This document shows, in pieces, positions 25,425 to 33,393 of a DNA stretch of 64,000 bases; position 1 is the first letter of the stretch; every line of letters starts with the position of its first letter. Source of the DNA: Lachnospiraceae bacterium (GTDB taxonomy: Bacteria > Bacillota > Clostridia > Lachnospirales > Lachnospiraceae); NCBI GenBank assembly GCA_022792835.1, contig JAAWBT010000071.1, forward strand, positions 1-64,000, given 5' to 3'. Both the position numbers and the translations under genes were made by a program. A model generated the notes under the pieces. It made no database searches. It saw only the letters and a program-made list of their open reading frames with translations, and was not told the origin of the DNA.

Positions 25425-26657
25425 TTAATCTCTCTTTCCCGCCTCTGGCAGCCGGTCCGTTGCGTCGGTCACACTGCTTACATGATACTGTACATGGATT
25501 CGCTGCCGCTTCTCCATAAACTCCCGGTCAATCCGTTTCTGCACCAGTATACAGTCTTCTCTGGTCGTATTGGTCAGCAGTATTAGATACTGCCCTCTGC
25601 CGTACCGGTTCACCGTATCACACCGGCGCACTGCACGGCAGGCAGCTTCCTCCAGCTTTTTTGCCAGTTCATCCAGCTTCGGTCCCTCTTTCATAGGATT
25701 CCCTTTTCCATCCATGATCGTGCATAACATCAGAAACACGGACTGGCCGCTCCGCTCCATCAACCGCCGCATGATCTGGTAAATCCCCGTAAACACGGGA
25801 TATGGGCAGAGATATCCTCCCGGATTTGGCCGCTCCTCACGGGAAAGCTCCTCCTGGATTTGTTCCAGGACACTGTAGCCGTGCTCCATCTTGCGTCCCA
25901 GGCCCCCCATTAAATCCTGCAGACTCCCCGAAGGGCTCACTCCCAGCTCTCTGTGGTACAGCTCCACAGTGTCATTGTAGAGCCGCTTCGCTTCCTGGTG
26001 ACGGCCGGCCGCCACCAGGGCTTCCATGGTCACAGTCTCCCAGTTGGCCAGACTGTCGACCCGGGAGGCATAAAGTCCCAGCTCTTCCATCTTCTCATAA
26101 TCTCCCCTCTCTCTGAGGAGAGCCGCCGCCCGTTCTGTGCTGACACAAAACAGGCAATGGTACTTTTTAGCTTCCTGAACCGCCCAGAGAATATTGTCGG
26201 CCGCGCTTCCGAGAAACTCCCCTGTATAAGTATAGCAGGCTTCCAGGTACCGTTTCAGCTTCTTTCCCGAGTCTGTCTCCTCTTCCGCTTCTGCGAAGAT
26301 CCGCTCCATCTCTCCTGCATCTTCCACCACAGAGATCTTTTCCGTCCAGTGATACCGTTCCCCCTCCCTCCTGATATAATTAAAACCAGAAGGAAGCCCT
26401 GCAGCCTTCAGTTTCTTCTTCGCATTATAAATAACACTCTGCAAAGCATGGTTGGAGTTCTCCAGCTCCCGCTCTTCAAAAAGAACTCCCTTGATCTCCT
26501 CCCGCAGCGCTCCATTCCTGCGCTCGTGCAGAATCATCTGCAGCAGACGGGAGACCTGCGATTCCCGTTCCCTCTCTTTCAGGACCTTTTTTCCATTCCA
26601 TTCCAGAGAAAACCCGTTAAACATCTGTACATACAGTATATTTTCCCGTTTCTCCAA
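25425..26657 (-). CDS. SARP/BTAD-like transcriptional regulator with degenerate GGDEF-like C-terminus
   Basis: A 410-residue cytoplasmic protein. Residues about 10-95 form an OmpR/SARP-type winged helix (FNGFSLEWNGKKVL, then NHALQSVIYNAKKKLKAAGL). Residues about 105-250 are a helical bacterial transcriptional activation (BTAD) domain with TPR-like repeats (YTGEFL; AAGRHQEAKRLYND). Residues about 285-400 resemble a GGDEF domain, but the motif reads RYGRGQYLILL instead of RYGGDEF, so catalysis is unlikely. TTG start at 26657, 9 nt after GGAAGG; the nearest ATG lacks a site. It is the likely regulator of the surface locus in which it is embedded. Confidence 0.78.
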   Translation of the reverse strand: MEKRENILYVQMFNGFSLEWNGKKVLKERERESQVSRLLQMILHERRNGALREEIKGVLFEERELENSNHALQSVIYNAKKKLKAAGLPSGFNYIRREGERYHWTEKISVVEDAGEMERIFAEAEEETDSGKKLKRYLEACYTYTGEFLGSAADNILWAVQEAKKYHCLFCVSTERAAALLRERGDYEKMEELGLYASRVDSLANWETVTMEALVAAGRHQEAKRLYNDTVELYHRELGVSPSGSLQDLMGGLGRKMEHGYSVLEQIQEELSREERPNPGGYLCPYPVFTGIYQIMRRLMERSGQSVFLMLCTIMDGKGNPMKEGPKLDELAKKLEEAACRAVRRCDTVNRYGRGQYLILLTNTTREDCILVQKRIDREFMEKRQRIHVQYHVSSVTDATDRLPEAGKRD

Positions 26658-26681
26658 CTCACTTTTCCTTCCGTTTCTCTG

Positions 26682-27206
26682 CTATTTCCTATCAAGAAGA
26701 GAGGCGGCCAGATTGAAAACTGCGCCCAAAAGAATCACGCCTGCCGCTGTAAGCTTTCCATAGAAAGACGTCATCCATGTCAGAACCCTTCCCATATAGG
26801 GGATCGAAAAAATTACGTTTCCGATATAATTGTCATAAGGAACCGGCAGTGGGTCCTCCTTCTCATTGGCATCGCCTTTTGTTCGGAACGTGCCGGACAC
26901 CACATTATTCTTTATAACCCTGTGAGTAATGATGCCGGAATCCTCCAAGGACCCATAAAAGGCAATGATATCGTCTTCTGCTACCTCCTCCGGCCCATCT
27001 GCCCTCACGCAGATCAGACTTCCCACCGGCAGCTCAGGTTCCATGCTGCCGCTTAATACATGATACATATGACACCCGAACATTTTCGGCAAAATCAGCA
27101 GAGAGCAAAAAAGGATCACCAGGACAATCAGGACAGTCCCCGCTGCACTGAGCAGCCTGCCGCTTCTTCTAACCCTGCTTTCTTTTTTTTCTCTGTTCTT
27201 TTTCAT
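26682..27206 (-). CDS. sipW: SipW-type signal peptidase I
   Basis: A 174-residue membrane protease of the ER/archaeal (Ser-His) signal peptidase subtype. N-terminal membrane segment about 20-42, catalytic Ser54 in LSGSMEP, His95 in GIITHRVIKN (where bacterial type enzymes have Lys), and a C-terminal membrane segment about 150-170. In Bacillus this subtype processes TasA and TapA. Here it presumably processes the two SipW-type secreted proteins encoded 2-3 kb upstream in the same operon. Its ATG overlaps the stop codon of the preceding gene. Confidence 0.9.
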   Translation of the reverse strand: MKKNREKKESRVRRSGRLLSAAGTVLIVLVILFCSLLILPKMFGCHMYHVLSGSMEPELPVGSLICVRADGPEEVAEDDIIAFYGSLEDSGIITHRVIKNNVVSGTFRTKGDANEKEDPLPVPYDNYIGNVIFSIPYMGRVLTWMTSFYGKLTAAGVILLGAVFNLAASLLDRK

Positions 27207-28249
27207 GAGCGTTTTTTCCGAAGACTGTATCTTTCACTTCCTGCCTCCATGGATTTTACAAATTTTTCCTTCAAAGTTTTGCTCCTTTTTCTGAGGAACA
27301 AAGCCGCCCCAAGAAGCGCCGCCACAGCTGCAAAGCTGATTCCAATATAGATAGGAAGATATCCTAACACTGTATTTTTCCGCTCGTCTTTATAAGTCCC
27401 CATGGGAACCGCCTCGTCCTCGATATCTTTATTCTCCAAAAACTTCTGACCGGAAGCTAAAGGAGTCCTCTCGTCTTCGATATCTTGCAAAAGCTCATCA
27501 TCCATCTGCCGGTTGTCCCCTGGTCCCGCATTGGCATCCCCGCCTAAAGTCACATCCTCATCCGGAATATCCGCTCCCGCCTCATCTGCCGGTCCAGGCG
27601 TCTCCGGTCCCGCAGATTCAGGGGCCGACGCAGATTCACTAGACGCCGCTTTAAGCGGGGCATAGGTGAAGGTAAACACGTTCTCCGCCTCATTCCCGGA
27701 CAAGGTCTTCACCATGTTCAGCGCCTGGGCTTGATACCCGTCAATATACCGGGAGGAGACGTACTGCTGCTCTCCAATGTTTCCATAATAAGTTTCGCTC
27801 TCCAGGATCTGCGCCCCTTCTGTATCCACATAGCTGACCGTGTAGGCCGCCAGATCACCGCTGACCGCGTAGGCCATCACAAAATCCCGGTCGCTGCCCA
27901 CATAGAAAGCAGGAGCTTCCGCCTCCGAATTATCCCGGCCGGACCTGCGGACCCCTTTTACATGATATCTCTCATCTAAGGCGGCAGCCGCCTCCTGGGG
28001 CCTTATGGACACCAGGTCACCGTATTTTAATCCGGTGATCACCACCTGATCTTGGTCAGAAATAATGCTCACCGAATCAGAATCAACCGTGATGCCCTCT
28101 CCTGTAAGGGCTCCCAGATTCCCGGCATAGAGCCGCACCGTATAAGTGTACTCTTCTTCTCCCGCGGCAGACGCCGTCTCGCCCCACGCCAGGAAAAGCA
28201 TGGACAGAAGCCAAAAACCGATGCACAGACCTTTTCCATACTTTTTCAT
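27203..28249 (-). CDS. Membrane-anchored surface protein with MucBP-like domain and repeated acidic motif
   Basis: A 348-residue secreted protein. Signal peptide with cleavage near ETASAA, a segment resembling MucBP/mucin-binding repeats (YTVSYVDTEGAQILESETYY) around residues 145-200, a Ser/Pro/Glu-rich stalk, then three copies of an acidic motif: DIPDEDVTLGG, DIEDERTPLASG and DIEDEAVPMGTY. A membrane segment (YLPIYIGISFAAVAALLGAA) and a long basic tail of about 30 residues follow. No LPxTG. Start at 28249 (MKKYGKG) has GGGGGAG upstream. Function unknown; likely a surface component made with the pilins. Confidence 0.72.
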   Translation of the reverse strand: MKKYGKGLCIGFWLLSMLFLAWGETASAAGEEEYTYTVRLYAGNLGALTGEGITVDSDSVSIISDQDQVVITGLKYGDLVSIRPQEAAAALDERYHVKGVRRSGRDNSEAEAPAFYVGSDRDFVMAYAVSGDLAAYTVSYVDTEGAQILESETYYGNIGEQQYVSSRYIDGYQAQALNMVKTLSGNEAENVFTFTYAPLKAASSESASAPESAGPETPGPADEAGADIPDEDVTLGGDANAGPGDNRQMDDELLQDIEDERTPLASGQKFLENKDIEDEAVPMGTYKDERKNTVLGYLPIYIGISFAAVAALLGAALFLRKRSKTLKEKFVKSMEAGSERYSLRKKRS

Positions 28250-28250
28250 T

Positions 28251-29018
28251 TTATATCTCCCCCTTCTTCCCCTCTTCGCAGTCTTCTTTCTTACGCCGAA
28301 GCAGTAAAAGTCCACCTGTCAGGAGCGCAAGCCCCGAGATAAACATAATGATCAAATTCCGCATAATGTCTGCCTCGTCTCCGGTTTTGATGATCTTCCC
28401 GGAAGGTGTGCCGGGAGAGCCGGGCGTCCCAGCCCCTCCCCTCACCGGCTCTGCCGCAAAGTCCATCTGCAGCCTGGCAAGAGTATTCTGATAATCATTG
28501 ACCAGTGTCTCGCCGTCCAGGGCCACCTTAAGCTTTACTGTCCCCAAAGCGCCTCCGCCCATCCGGTCCAGATAGAAATAATCATCCAGAGTCTTAGTCG
28601 CCCCGTGGAGCCCCACGCCATTGATCCTCCCCTCCCCGCCGAACTTCTCGCTGGAATAGAGGGTTGTCGTCTCTCCCTCCTTATCGGTGTAGGTCAGTAG
28701 ATAATCATAAGCGCCTCCCGCAGCATCCCCGGCATCCTCCAGGGATTCCAACACCTCATTCTTCATATACCAGTCTGTCTGACCGTCAAAATCATTTTTA
28801 AGGGTAATGGTCAGCTCCACGGAATCCCCCGGCTGCATGGCGCCCACCTCGTCGTTCATGCCTCCTGAAGTAAAATTACTCTCCATCTTTTTACCGTTAA
28901 AACTCACCTGCCAGCCGGAGGCTCCCTGTCTGTCCTCCGCAGACACCGTCATGGAAACCGTAAGGAGCAAAGCCATAGACGCCGCCAACGCCGCGCCTTT
29001 CCATCTTCTCTTTCTCAT
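28251..29018 (-). CDS. Surface protein with C-terminal KTGD-type anchor
   Basis: A 255-residue secreted protein: signal peptide (cleavage near VSAEDR), a beta-rich ectodomain with a TasA/camelysin-like flavour (PGDSVELTITLKNDFDGQTD), a Gly/Pro linker, then IIKTGDEADIMRN directly before a membrane segment and RRKK tail. The KTGD element looks like a non-canonical sorting signal rather than LPxTG. One base separates it from the next gene. Role inferred from context: an extracellular structural or anchoring subunit. Confidence 0.7.
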   Translation of the reverse strand: MRKRRWKGAALAASMALLLTVSMTVSAEDRQGASGWQVSFNGKKMESNFTSGGMNDEVGAMQPGDSVELTITLKNDFDGQTDWYMKNEVLESLEDAGDAAGGAYDYLLTYTDKEGETTTLYSSEKFGGEGRINGVGLHGATKTLDDYFYLDRMGGGALGTVKLKVALDGETLVNDYQNTLARLQMDFAAEPVRGGAGTPGSPGTPSGKIIKTGDEADIMRNLIIMFISGLALLTGGLLLLRRKKEDCEEGKKGEI

Positions 29019-29030
29019 TCCTGACCTCCT

Positions 29031-29759
29031 TTACAGAATCCCAAGGCTCTCTGCATCCACCCCCCAGGCGCTTCTGATCGCATCCTGGGCATTATGGGTC
29101 TGCACTGCATCCACTTCCACATCCACATGGAATTCCACGCCGTCATATTTATAGGTAGTGGTAATGGTGCTCCCGTTTCTCTCCACCTTTGCCTCAGCCG
29201 CCACTGCGCCGTCGATACGGATGGTATCCGCAAATGCCTCCGACTCTTCGCCAGAAGGCAGAATCCCTTTATAAAACAACTCCGTGCATTCCACCGTTTC
29301 GTTTGGCCCCTTAACCCAGACATCCTGGCTCACCAGGTTCAGATCAATCAGGTCCGGAGAAAGTGTCGTGACCTTTTTTCCGTCCTTCATCCAGTACCGG
29401 TAGATGCGCACCCGGACATACTCGTCGATGGAACCGCTGTTTTTCACAGTCAGCCTCTCCTCATATTCCTTGTTAAGCGCCAGTTTTTCCTCCGGCTCCA
29501 GCATATTCAAAAGCAGGGCGCCGTTTACGGAGTCTTTTCCCCGGTTAGTGACTGCCTGCCATTCATTCTGCTTATAATCCCGGCTGCTCACCACCTGGCC
29601 GTTTTCTAAAAGGCTCACGCCAATCTGAGAGACTGTGATCTCGGCTGTGTAATTCTCACTGTAATAGGTGAGCGCCGCCCTGGTACCTCCCACCGCACTT
29701 CCAAGGAGCAGGACCGCTGCCAGCGCCAGAAGCACATACGTTATCCTCTTCCTCGCCAT
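29031..29759 (-). CDS. SipW-dependent (TasA/camelysin-like) secreted protein
   Basis: A 242-residue secreted protein with a SipW-type signal peptide: hydrophobic core then GGTRAALTYYSENYTAEI, where cleavage is expected after the alanine cluster. The body resembles camelysin/TasA-type beta-sandwich proteins (LTVKNSGSIDEYVRVRIYRY). It would be processed by the SipW-type peptidase in the same operon and could assemble into fibres, as TasA does in Bacillus; assembly is inference. The ATG at 29759 overlaps the upstream stop codon (TGATG). Confidence 0.75.
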   Translation of the reverse strand: MARKRITYVLLALAAVLLLGSAVGGTRAALTYYSENYTAEITVSQIGVSLLENGQVVSSRDYKQNEWQAVTNRGKDSVNGALLLNMLEPEEKLALNKEYEERLTVKNSGSIDEYVRVRIYRYWMKDGKKVTTLSPDLIDLNLVSQDVWVKGPNETVECTELFYKGILPSGEESEAFADTIRIDGAVAAEAKVERNGSTITTTYKYDGVEFHVDVEVDAVQTHNAQDAIRSAWGVDAESLGIL

Positions 29760-30325
29760 CAATTCTCAGCCTCCTCTCTGCGGTCATCTTCCCGGCCTTC
29801 CGTTTCCTCATAATCCGTATAGACCGTATCCCAGTCTGCCGACAGATTCCCATCCTCGTCATAGACTGCCGGAGTACATTCCTGAATAACCACCACATTG
29901 AAGCTGTCCCGGTCGAAGTTTTCCGGCAGATTCTCAATCTTTGCATCCAAGATCTCCGTGCTGGCCCCTGCCAAAAGGACTGGCCCGTAATACCAATAAC
30001 CGTCCGCCTCTGAATAGGTCCAAAGGCTGCCGCTCTCGCTCCTGTCCCTGTAGGAAACCTGGAACTGTCCACTGTGGAACACCTTCACCCGGACAAAGCA
30101 GTCATTGATCTGTGAGGTATTCGTAATGGAAATATGTTTTGTCATATTGCTTAAGTCCTCATGGATCTCTGTCTCAGAACCCATGTGTATCACCCGGCTG
30201 CCTCCCGCAGACACATAAGTGGTAAAGTAGGCCGATGCGCCCTCCAGTGTCAGGAACGCCGTCATGGCCAAAGCTGCAGCCGGCAGCATCCACATCTTTT
30301 TATTGCGTTTTTCCGTCTTCATCAC
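29759..30325 (-). CDS. SipW-dependent-type secreted protein
   Basis: A 188-residue secreted protein whose signal peptide ends in LTLEGASAYFTTY, the pattern of SipW substrates, followed by ITNTSQINDCFVRVKVF, a TasA/TapA-like strand pair. The C-terminus is acidic (TDYEETEGREDDRREEAEN). Paralogous in style to the next gene, so a fibre subunit and an accessory or anchor subunit are possible, comparable to TasA and TapA. GTG at 30325 lies 8 nt after AAAGGAG; an ATG three bases on is an equal alternative. Confidence 0.72.
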   Translation of the reverse strand: MMKTEKRNKKMWMLPAAALAMTAFLTLEGASAYFTTYVSAGGSRVIHMGSETEIHEDLSNMTKHISITNTSQINDCFVRVKVFHSGQFQVSYRDRSESGSLWTYSEADGYWYYGPVLLAGASTEILDAKIENLPENFDRDSFNVVVIQECTPAVYDEDGNLSADWDTVYTDYEETEGREDDRREEAEN

Positions 30326-30340
30326 TGTCGCGGCTCCTTT

Positions 30341-31426
30341 CTACTCCTCCGGCGCAGTCGTAGGATTTTCCCAAATCCATCCGCCCTCCCCGTCTGATTC
30401 AAAATGGTTTGTGACCCCGTATCCGCCCCTATTCCCTCCGCTGTAGCGGTTCGTAAAGGTCACAGAAGCTTCTCCAGAAAGTCCTGCGCTCACCGCCTCA
30501 CCGGACCAGACAAGCGCACTGTCTGTCGCAGAGCCCTCTATGGTATAGCTGGCCCCGGAATAAACCTCTGTCACGGTCACTGTAAGCCCTGCTGGGATTC
30601 CATCCAGTGTGACCGTATCACTTCCTGCCGCCTCAAAGGTCAGGCTTACCACTTCCTCATATGCTGTAATCCCGTTTTCGTCTGCCCCTGTTACCTGGAA
30701 TACAAAGGTGGCCGGCCCCAGCGTCTCATTATATTCCCGCAGGATTTTAGTAATATTTAACCGCCCGTACAGGGGGACCGCGTTCGGCTTTAAACCGATG
30801 ACGACGTCATAAACCCACTCGTCGCTTCCCGCTCCCGTCAGGGCGTATTCGCTGCCAGGCAGAGCCGTCAGATAAGGGGTAAACCTATACTGAACCGTGT
30901 AGTCCGGACTGTAGGAAGCTTCAGGCGCCACCAGGTACATCCCCGGTTTCAGGCCCTTGATGGTTCCTCTGGCTGCCTCTATGCTCCCCTCTTCTTTTTC
31001 AAGGACCGCCTTTCCGGCCGCCTCCAGTGGCTCTCCCGCCTGAAGCTTCTCTGCCCGGATTTTCTCTGCCCCTTCCGCCAGTTCTCTCCACCTGGCCGCC
31101 GCGCTCTCTGCCTTGTGGTCAGAGTTAAGATCTGCAAAGTCCAGCCCCGTGAAGGGCTCTATCGGTGTATACCTCTGTCCAGTCGCGTCCACATCCGCCA
31201 CCTTGTACACAGACACCGGAATATGCATCTGGTTAAAGTCCTCCAGATATTCTTCGTTGCTCCCGTCCGCTCCCCTGATTATGTCCACAGACACCGTAAG
31301 GCTGCAGTCCGCCTCTGTGTCGATTCTGGCCGCTGCCTGGGTCTGCATAAGATTGAGACAGGGAACCATAAGCAGCGCCGCCAGGACTGACATGTATCGT
31401 CTTCTCACTTTCTCACTGATCTTCAA
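30341..31426 (-). CDS. Secreted pilin-like protein without cell-wall sorting signal
   Basis: A 361-residue secreted protein. Signal peptide ending MQTQAA, then RIDTEADCSLTVSV, a start shared with Lachnospiraceae pilins, a first domain with IKGLKPGMYLVAPEASYS (SpaA-like), and a second with LNITKILREYNETLGPATFVF resembling Cna-B/isopeptide domains. The usual C-terminal LPxTG-membrane-basic tail is absent; the protein ends hydrophilic (WENPTTAPEE). It may be a minor or tip pilin lacking its own anchor, or a secreted adhesin. TTG start at 31426 with AGGAGG 7 nt upstream, overlapping the sortase stop. Confidence 0.7.
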   Translation of the reverse strand: MKISEKVRRRYMSVLAALLMVPCLNLMQTQAAARIDTEADCSLTVSVDIIRGADGSNEEYLEDFNQMHIPVSVYKVADVDATGQRYTPIEPFTGLDFADLNSDHKAESAAARWRELAEGAEKIRAEKLQAGEPLEAAGKAVLEKEEGSIEAARGTIKGLKPGMYLVAPEASYSPDYTVQYRFTPYLTALPGSEYALTGAGSDEWVYDVVIGLKPNAVPLYGRLNITKILREYNETLGPATFVFQVTGADENGITAYEEVVSLTFEAAGSDTVTLDGIPAGLTVTVTEVYSGASYTIEGSATDSALVWSGEAVSAGLSGEASVTFTNRYSGGNRGGYGVTNHFESDGEGGWIWENPTTAPEE

Positions 31427-32319
31427 TGCTTTTCCTCCTTGCCCTTCTCCTTTTCCCCCTGTTTTCTTTTCTTTCCGCCTATGACCCGGCGCAGAATCAA
31501 GATCACCAGAATCGTCACCCCAAGGCCCAGCAGCAGATACAGCATATAGTAATTCTGGATAGCCTGCACCATGGATTCCACAGGCGTGGACTCCAGCTCC
31601 CCGTCGTAAGGGACTCTGTGTCCTCTCACCAGAAGCCGATGGCTGTTGACTCCATACGGCGTACAGGTGAAGAGTGTCACCTGATCCTGTCCCTCTTCTA
31701 TTTTAAGGGCATCTTCCAGTGCGGCAAAATCGTCTTTGTCGACCATGGGAAGTATCCTATCCACCTCATAGGCCAGATCCTCGTTTAAAATATGCAGGTA
31801 AAACCTGTCTCCCCGGCCAAGCTGATCAATGTCCGTAAAAAGCTTCGCACTGGGCAGCCCTCTGTGGGCCGACAAGACACTGTGGCTGCTTTCTCCTCCG
31901 ACGGGAAGTTTGGTGCCGTTCAGATGCCCCACTCCCGTCTGGATCACATCTTCTGACGTCCCATGGTAAATGGACAGCTTAATATTGATCTTTGGAATTG
32001 TGAGGTATCCCATGATACCGTCCCCGGTCACATTGAGCACTTTCCAGTACTCCGTATCCCGGATATCCTCCTTCCCGTCGATGCCAAACACGTCCGAGAG
32101 AATGCTGTTTTTCTGGAACGTCTCATTGTAGGCTCTGGCTGCCTCCCAGGCTTCCTCAAAATCTTCTTCCTTCATCTCGTTCACTGCCGCATCATAACCG
32201 GAAATCAGCCTGGACTGCCGGTAAGTATTCCACTGGTCAGAAATCGTGGGATAGGCCAGGATGCCAAACCCTGCAAGAAACAAAAGGCCAAACAGAACTG
32301 AAGTTATCTTCCTTTTCAT
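31423..32319 (-). CDS. Class C (pilin-polymerising) sortase
   Basis: A 298-residue sortase with membrane segments at both ends (about 7-24 and 257-278), as in class C enzymes. Catalytic residues are visible: His152 in SAHRGLP, Cys219 in FTCTPYGV and Arg228 in NSHRLLVRG. It should cleave LPxTG-type signals and join pilins through isopeptide bonds, or attach accessory pilins. Its start overlaps the previous sortase gene by 4 bp. Two adjacent class C sortases are common in pilus islands. Confidence 0.92.
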   Translation of the reverse strand: MKRKITSVLFGLLFLAGFGILAYPTISDQWNTYRQSRLISGYDAAVNEMKEEDFEEAWEAARAYNETFQKNSILSDVFGIDGKEDIRDTEYWKVLNVTGDGIMGYLTIPKINIKLSIYHGTSEDVIQTGVGHLNGTKLPVGGESSHSVLSAHRGLPSAKLFTDIDQLGRGDRFYLHILNEDLAYEVDRILPMVDKDDFAALEDALKIEEGQDQVTLFTCTPYGVNSHRLLVRGHRVPYDGELESTPVESMVQAIQNYYMLYLLLGLGVTILVILILRRVIGGKKRKQGEKEKGKEEKH

Positions 32320-33248
32320 GACTGATCCTCCGGAAAAACCGCTTTCGCAGGTTCCTCATCTGGCAATGATTTCTCCCCATCTCCCCGGGCTTTGGCGGCC
32401 TTTTTCTTCAGCTTCCGCTCTCGTCTGTACAGGATAAAACTGAACACTCCAGTAATTACAACCCCCACAGCCACCCACAAAAGATAATTGGTGTGCAGGC
32501 TCATATCCGCAAGTTCCAGCTTTTCACTGGCAACCGCTTCTGCCTCGTAAGGGACCCGGTGCCCCCTCACCATCAGGCGGTGGCTGTTGACTCCATACGG
32601 CGTACAGGTCATCAATGTCGCCAGATCCTCTCCTTCCTCCACCTGCAAAACGTCCGTATCTTCCGGCTCCACCACAGAAATCAGGTCAATCTCGTAACAA
32701 AGGGTTTCATTTAAAATATGGAACAGGAAATGATCTCCCTCCTCCATTTTATCCAAATCTGTAAACAATGACGCGCTTGGCAGTCCTCTGTGGGCCGAGA
32801 CGACCGTGTGGGTATCCGGCCCTCCCACCGGCAGAGAGCTTCCCTCCAGATGTCCTGCCGCCATCTGCAGAAGCTCTTCTTTCGTTGTATGGAAGATCGG
32901 AAGGCTAATACCAATCTTTGGTATCTCCACAGCCCCCATGACGCCATTCCCGCCCACATTCAAACAGGACATATAAATTTTGTCCTCCTCGGACCCTTCC
33001 GCCGCCGCAAAAGAATCTGGCAGAATGCTGGGCAGAAGCGCCTCATTATAAGCCGCGGCAGCCGCCCATTCTGCCTCATAATCAATCTCGCCTGCCGCCT
33101 CTCTTTGTGCAACCGCTTCATCAAAGCTGCCCATCAGGCGCCTTTGCCTGTAATTATTCCACTGGTTTGCCACAAATGGATACAGCAGCAGGGAGAAACC
33201 GGCTAAAAATAACAGGATTATAAGTAGTTTTCCCAGGTGTTTTTTCAT
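32316..33248 (-). CDS. Class C (pilin-polymerising) sortase
   Basis: A 310-residue sortase paralogous to the next gene product: N-terminal membrane segment about 7-24, His153 in SAHRGLP, Cys215 in MTCTPYGV, Arg224 in NSHRLMVRG, C-terminal membrane segment and a long charged tail (about 40 residues). Start at 33248 set by AAGGAGA; an upstream extension to 33335 has no site. It follows the backbone pilin gene after a gap containing two hairpins, so it is likely expressed at a lower level than the pilin. Confidence 0.92.
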   Translation of the reverse strand: MKKHLGKLLIILLFLAGFSLLLYPFVANQWNNYRQRRLMGSFDEAVAQREAAGEIDYEAEWAAAAAYNEALLPSILPDSFAAAEGSEEDKIYMSCLNVGGNGVMGAVEIPKIGISLPIFHTTKEELLQMAAGHLEGSSLPVGGPDTHTVVSAHRGLPSASLFTDLDKMEEGDHFLFHILNETLCYEIDLISVVEPEDTDVLQVEEGEDLATLMTCTPYGVNSHRLMVRGHRVPYEAEAVASEKLELADMSLHTNYLLWVAVGVVITGVFSFILYRRERKLKKKAAKARGDGEKSLPDEEPAKAVFPEDQS

Positions 33249-33278
33249 CCGGACTCTCCTTGTTGTTGTATCAGATAT

Positions 33279-33342
33279 CCAGGAAATCTCCGGGGGCGGG
33301 TGCGCCCCGGGAGTTCCTGGATCAAAAGGCCTCAAGCCTTTT
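33279..33342 (-). promoter_or_regulatory. Double hairpin between backbone pilin and sortase genes
   Basis: On the minus strand the first hairpin is AAAAGGC-TTGAG-GCCTTTT (33324-33342), terminator-like with four T. The second is a long GC-rich stem starting CCAGGAA and closing TTCCTGG (33279-33320). Neither is followed by a long T-run. They probably lower read-through into the sortase genes or stabilise the pilin message. Confidence 0.6.
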
Positions 33343-33393
33343 CATAATAGTTCATAAGCAACATTTTAGCAACTGCCTTATTCTCATGTCTCT

